DNA of 9,155 bases, taken from Nitrospirae bacterium GWC2_57_9. Its GTDB lineage: Bacteria > Nitrospirota > UBA9217. The notes under the pieces were generated by a model, which made no database searches, was not told where the DNA came from, and worked only from the letters and a program-made list of their open reading frames with translations. Each line of letters begins with the position of its first letter. Position 1 is the stretch's first letter. This document shows, one piece after another, positions 5,903-9,155 of this stretch. Where the stretch lies: NCBI GenBank assembly GCA_001805085.1, contig MHEA01000146.1:10907-20061 (forward strand). Direction: 5' to 3'. A program made the translations under genes and the position numbers.

Positions 5903-6592
5903 TCATCTTCTCTTCAGGATCTCTTCTGCCAGGATGAGGTCCTCGGGAGTAGTTATCTTGATGTTCTCGTAACTGCCCATGATGACGCGGACCGTTCCCC
6001 CGGCGCGCTCGACGAGCGTGGCGTCGTCCGTGCCGTAGACGTGATGCTTGTACGATTCCTCATAAGCCCGTTTGAGGATCTTGACCGGGAAGGCCTGCGG
6101 CGTCTGGATCGCCCAGAGTCTGCTCCGCTCCAGCGTATGCCGCACCAGCTGCTTATCGTCGACCTCCTTCACCGTATCCTTCAAAGGCACGCCCACGGCG
6201 ATGCATTCGCCCTTTCTGGCCGGCTCGATGCTCTCCCTGATCATATCAGGAGTGACGAAGGGCCTTACGCCGTCATGTACGAGAACGACCGAAGCGTCCT
6301 TCTCCAGTTTCTGCAGCCCGTTCATGACCGAATCCTGGCGCTCCTTGCCCCCGACGACCAGGGTCCTGACCTTGGTTATATGATACTGTTCGATAATATC
6401 CCTGAGACAGCCCTCCATGTCTTCCCGGGAAAGTATCGGGATGATCTCGTCGATCTCGGAGGTGCGTTGGAATGCCAGCAGGGTATGGGCCAGCATGGGC
6501 TTGTCGCCGAGGGGGAGGAACTGCTTAGCCACTGCCTTTCCCATTCTCCTGCCCATGCCTGCGGCGGGAATGAGTACCGTTACCTTGGACAT
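5903..6592 (-). CDS. ispD: 2-C-methyl-D-erythritol 4-phosphate cytidylyltransferase
   Basis: IspD transfers CMP from CTP to methylerythritol 4-phosphate, the third step of the MEP pathway. From the ATG at 6592 the protein has 229 residues, close to the E. coli 236. The CTP-binding loop PAAGMGRRMG and K-QFLPLGDKP follow directly after the start; VVGGKERQDSVMNGL, VLVHDGVRPFV and the late TDDATLVERAG and EDLILAEEIL blocks are all characteristic of IspD. An in-frame ATG at 6616 would add eight residues but has no ribosome binding site, whereas AGAGG lies 5 bp before the chosen one. It comes 49 bp after the MglA-like GTPase gene and abuts ispF, the common ispDF pair. Confidence 0.96.
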   Translation of the reverse strand: MSKVTVLIPAAGMGRRMGKAVAKQFLPLGDKPMLAHTLLAFQRTSEIDEIIPILSREDMEGCLRDIIEQYHITKVRTLVVGGKERQDSVMNGLQKLEKDASVVLVHDGVRPFVTPDMIRESIEPARKGECIAVGVPLKDTVKEVDDKQLVRHTLERSRLWAIQTPQAFPVKILKRAYEESYKHHVYGTDDATLVERAGGTVRVIMGSYENIKITTPEDLILAEEILKRR

Positions 6593-6641
6593 AGGGACCT
6601 CTGGTGAAGTGGACATGCCGGCGAAAATGACGTCGCCGACC

Positions 6642-7565
6642 CTATTTTCTGAAATTCTTGACGACTATCTTGAAGCGCTTGGAAAGGGGCGCCTCCATAT
6701 CGATGGTTACCCGGAGCTGGAACTGGTCTTCGCCGCCCTGGGTCTTCAGCTGGAAGGGAAGAATGATCTGGCCGTCGTCCATGAACGGCTTGCCGAGGTC
6801 CACCTTGACGCCAGCGTCCACGGCCTGCTCGAGGGCGGCCATCTCCGGTTTTGCCTCTGCCATGGGCGACCCGGGCATCGAGGGCTCGGAAACGGCCGGT
6901 TCCGGCGCGGCGTGCCTTGAGGAGAGCGACTCCCTTTCCGCTTTCCCGATTATGTCGCCGATCGTGAAGTTATGCCGTTCGGGATACTTCTGCATGTCCT
7001 GCAGCACGAGCTTGGATATGGCGGTAAAGGTCTTGAGCACTCCGTCGCCGGTCTTGGCAACCGCCTCGAAGAAGGGAACGCCTCGCGGGTTCAGGGCCGC
7101 GTTCAGTTCGTCAACGGACATCACATCGGGCAGGTCGCGCTTGTTATACTGGATCACCATGGGGAAGTCATCGAGATTGACCGACTGGTCTGCGAAATTG
7201 TCCCGGAGGTTCGAGATGCTTTCCACATTCGCGTCAAGCATCCCTCGCTGGGAATCGGCCACAAAAATAACGCCGTCTGCGCCCTTGAGCACCAGTTTCC
7301 GGGTAGCGTTGTAGAAAACCTGCCCGGGCACCGTGTACAGATGAAAACGTACCTTGTAGTTCTTGATGGTGCCGAGCTCTACGGGAAGAAAGTCGAAGAA
7401 AAGCGTCCGGTCCGTTTCCGTGGAGAGAGAGATAAGTTTGCCGCGCTGTCCCGGCGCGATCCGGTGGTAGATGAGATGGATATTGGTCGTCTTCCCGCAC
7501 AGGCCGGGGCCGTAATAAACGATCTTTGCGTTGATCTCGCGGGTCGTGTGATTGACTAAGGCCAT
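6642..7565 (-). CDS. MglA-like Ras-family GTPase with C-terminal extension
   Basis: Residues 1-195 are a MglA-type small GTPase: P-loop G19-P-G-L-C-G-K25-T-T27, switch I around TDRTLFFDF (51-59), the MglA-specific TVPGQVFYNATRK (78-90), in which threonine replaces the usual Asp of DxxG, the guanine-specificity motif NKRD at 141-144 and EAVAKTGDGV at 167-176. MglA in Myxococcus sets cell polarity and motility and works with the Roadblock protein MglB. Myxococcus MglA is about 195 residues; here a proline/alanine/glutamate-rich linker (about 215-245) leads to an extra domain at about 250-307 predicted to be beta-rich (ILPFQLKTQGG, FQLRVTIDM, RFKIVVKNFRK). I do not recognise that domain. No MglB gene lies in the window. 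The start matches the MglA N-terminus, but its ribosome binding site is poor. Confidence 0.88.
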   Translation of the reverse strand: MALVNHTTREINAKIVYYGPGLCGKTTNIHLIYHRIAPGQRGKLISLSTETDRTLFFDFLPVELGTIKNYKVRFHLYTVPGQVFYNATRKLVLKGADGVIFVADSQRGMLDANVESISNLRDNFADQSVNLDDFPMVIQYNKRDLPDVMSVDELNAALNPRGVPFFEAVAKTGDGVLKTFTAISKLVLQDMQKYPERHNFTIGDIIGKAERESLSSRHAAPEPAVSEPSMPGSPMAEAKPEMAALEQAVDAGVKVDLGKPFMDDGQIILPFQLKTQGGEDQFQLRVTIDMEAPLSKRFKIVVKNFRK

Positions 7566-7612
7566 AGAAGGTCATAATTACACAAAACAGAGGGCATGTC
7601 AATACTCGCGAA

Positions 7613-8431
7613 TCACGAGCGCGGTTCCGAAAGCAGGTTCAGGGCCATCACGTGGGTGGCGTCGTTCTTGCTGGCAAGCAGCGGTACCGTGCGTTCGAGA
7701 CCAACGGCGATGTGATCGAGCGAGGTCCCTTCCAGATCGGTGATCACGCCATCGGCCTCCTCCACGATCAGCATCCCCGCGGCGTAATCGAAGGCCCGCG
7801 ACGGCGTCGCCGTTGCAAAAACGCTGAGACCGCCCGAAGCAAGGTAAGCCAGATCAAGCGCCGTGGAGCCGAAGCAGCGAATGCGCCTTGCCCTGGCGAT
7901 GAGCGGCATGAGCCGGGGAATATCCGACGCGGGCGATGACGCCTCGAACCCGACGAGCGTGATGCCCTGGAGCGGTGAAGTCCTGATCCGCGATCCGTTC
8001 TTGTGCGCTCCCTGCCCGCGTACTGCCCAGAATTCGTCGAGGGCGGCGAGGTTGATCACGTACCCGACAGCAAGCGTGTCCAGGGTTTTGCCGGACAGGA
8101 GCGCCAGCGACGCGGAAAAGAACGGGATTCCGCTCTTTGCATTATTGCTCCCGTCGATCGGATCCACAAGCACGACCTTTTCGCCTTCTCCGAATTTCCT
8201 GATCCCCAGCTCCTCGGAGATGAGCGTGAAGTTCTCGCCCCCGCGGTGCGCCTTTTCGAGTGCTGCTACGATAATATCCTCGGCCCACTTGTCCACGGGA
8301 AAGGTCTTGTCGCCGCCTGCTCCTTTTCCCAGAGGCACCGTCCCGCCTTCCCTGCTCATGATCACGGACAAGCCGCCGCGCATCTTGTTGCCGATCTTTT
8401 TGAAAACCTCCAGCCATTGCTCGTTCGTCAT
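7613..8431 (-). CDS. Inositol monophosphatase / fructose-1,6-bisphosphatase family protein
   Basis: A Mg2+-dependent sugar phosphatase of the IMPase superfamily, 272 residues from the ATG at 8431. Metal ligands are seen in SEELG (E73/E74), in the family signature VDPIDGSNNAKSGIPFFS (D90, D93) and in FDYAAGMLIVEEADG (D215), equivalent to the WDxAAG motif. The DPIDGS and IPFFS variants resemble archaeal-type FBPase/IMPase enzymes more than E. coli SuhB, so the substrate may be inositol phosphate, fructose 1,6-bisphosphate or another sugar phosphate; I cannot tell which. A longer frame from an alternative start at 8494 would run into the repeat element and adds no family residues; the chosen ATG has GAGAGG about 6 bp upstream. 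It precedes the GTPase gene by 47 bp. Confidence 0.88.
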   Translation of the reverse strand: MTNEQWLEVFKKIGNKMRGGLSVIMSREGGTVPLGKGAGGDKTFPVDKWAEDIIVAALEKAHRGGENFTLISEELGIRKFGEGEKVVLVDPIDGSNNAKSGIPFFSASLALLSGKTLDTLAVGYVINLAALDEFWAVRGQGAHKNGSRIRTSPLQGITLVGFEASSPASDIPRLMPLIARARRIRCFGSTALDLAYLASGGLSVFATATPSRAFDYAAGMLIVEEADGVITDLEGTSLDHIAVGLERTVPLLASKNDATHVMALNLLSEPRS

Positions 8432-8476
8432 GATGCCCTCTCTTCGTCCTGATACAGCCTGAATTAATTCTACTAC

Positions 8477-8725
8477 TTTGACACTGAAAGACACGGATTA
8501 ACTATGGCAGCAAGCTGCGGGAAATGCGCGGAGTGAAGGTTCGTATAGGAGTCTCCAGAATTCACACGGATCAAACCATCCTCTGTCATAGCCTTGCTCA
8601 ATGTGTCCGTCTGTGTGGTTCTACATACTTGCCTCTGCTGCTTGCAACCAATTTCCTTGACCTTGAAAGACACAGATCAGATCATCCCCTTTCATAGCTT
8701 TTATCAGTGTCCGTCCGTGTCAAAG
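8477..8725. repeat. Decayed inverted-repeat element (MITE-like) between uvrC and the phosphatase gene
   Basis: The ends of this 249-bp stretch are inverted copies of each other: CTTTGACAC at 8477-8485 matches GTGTCAAAG at 8717-8725 exactly, and over 25 bp the ends agree at 20 positions by eye. Inside are related ACACGGAT / ACAGAT units: 8663-8724 and 8559-8620 align well over about 60 bp, both holding a GTCATAGC or TTCATAGC core and a GTGTCCGTC-GTGT block, and 8479-8510 is a third partial copy. No transposase is encoded. It resembles the small dispersed intergenic repeats with ACAGAT-like units seen in many bacterial genomes. The right end covers the uvrC stop codon. Confidence 0.6.
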
Positions 8726-9155
8726 GTCTCCGCCTTTGATTGTGCCCTTTCATTGAAGTACTCGAACACCTTTTCGCCGGCCGCCTTCCCCACACCCGGG
8801 ACCATTCGCAGTTCCTCTGCGCTAGCCCGTTTGATCTTCTCCAGGCTCCCGAAATGCCGCAGCAGCGCCTTCTTCCGCACTTCCCCGATTCCCGGGATGT
8901 CGTCCAACTGGGACCGGATCGCTTTTTTCTCCCGCAGTCTGCGATGATAGGCGATGGCAAAGCGATGAGCCTCATCGCGCACGCGCGCCACCAGGTGGGT
9001 CGTCGCGCTTCCGGGGTCCAGCATGACCGGCTCCTCCACTCCTGGCAGGAACACGCGTTCAAACTCCCGGTCCGAGCCCTCCTCACCGCTCCGCGCCTTG
9101 GCAAGCCCGATCACATCGGGCCCCTCGATCCCGAGGCCCTTCAGCACATCCAGGG
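8704..9155 (-). CDS. uvrC: UvrABC excinuclease subunit C, C-terminal part
   Basis: The last 149 codons of UvrC, which makes both incisions in nucleotide excision repair; the gene continues past the right edge. Present are the end of the RNase H-like nuclease domain with GLGI-GPDVIGLAKA (5-20 of the fragment) and RDEAHRFAIAYHRRLR (59-74), in which H63 matches the catalytic histidine H538 of E. coli UvrC, and then a tandem helix-hairpin-helix DNA-binding domain (DDIPGIGEVRKKALLRHFGS at 84-103 and LRMVPGVGKAAGEKVFEYF at 115-133). Residues after about 143 (TFDTDGH) are encoded within the inverted-repeat element at 8477-8725 and are not conserved, so the original C-terminus was probably replaced there. 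The gap of 272 bp to the phosphatase gene suggests a separate promoter may follow. Confidence 0.95.
   Translation of the reverse strand, partial: LDVLKGLGIEGPDVIGLAKARSGEEGSDREFERVFLPGVEEPVMLDPGSATTHLVARVRDEAHRFAIAYHRRLREKKAIRSQLDDIPGIGEVRKKALLRHFGSLEKIKRASAEELRMVPGVGKAAGEKVFEYFNERAQSKAETFDTDGH

Noticed and set aside
8432..8494. N-terminal extension of the phosphatase gene to an alternative start at 8494
   Set aside because: It runs into the repeat element and lacks the good ribosome binding site found before the ATG at 8431.
8477..8725. CRISPR array or tandem repeat array
   Set aside because: The units are divergent, partly inverted and irregularly spaced; there are no equal spacers and no cas genes.

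Overview
The window (about 9.2 kb, GC-rich apart from one AT-rich intergenic island) comes from an anaerobic sulfate- or sulfite-reducing bacterium. The left third is a reductive, bacterial-type dissimilatory sulfite reductase locus, dsrA-dsrB-dsrD-dsrN, all on the minus strand. dsrD together with a siroheme-amidase-type dsrN marks the reductive rather than the sulfur-oxidising version. The right half carries a MglA-type GTPase with a C-terminal extension, a DUF4124 envelope protein, a short-form CysE and MEP-pathway genes. This mix fits Nitrospirota (Thermodesulfovibrionia-like) or Desulfobacterota; I cannot decide between them from sequence alone.

Layout from left to right. 1-2902 (minus): dsrN (only the first 92 codons), dsrD, a perfect 10-bp hairpin, dsrB, dsrA. 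2903-3596: a 694-bp divergent control region with a good minus-strand promoter about 245 nt upstream of dsrA, a structured leader, an AT-rich block with repeated AAACCATA half-sites and dyads, and a good plus-strand promoter for the next gene. 3597-4016 (plus): an OsmC/YhfA-like thiol protein, the only plus-strand gene. 4116-9155 (minus): in transcription order the 3' end of uvrC, a small decayed repeat element, an inositol-monophosphatase/FBPase-family gene, a MglA-like GTPase, ispD, ispF, a DUF4124 periplasmic protein and cysE. From the phosphatase to cysE the spacings are short (two junctions overlap or nearly abut), so these probably form one operon.

Functionally, DsrAB reduces sulfite with siroheme as cofactor, DsrD stimulates it, and DsrN amidates the siroheme. 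The divergent OsmC-like protein has the two family cysteines and may handle thiol or peroxide stress near this sulfur pathway. CysE makes O-acetylserine, the acceptor for sulfide in cysteine synthesis. IspD and IspF catalyse two steps of isoprenoid precursor synthesis. The most interesting unexplained material is the dsrA-osmC intergenic region (repeated sites, palindrome, structured leader), the C-terminal domain of the GTPase, and the inverted-repeat element that supplies the last codons of uvrC.
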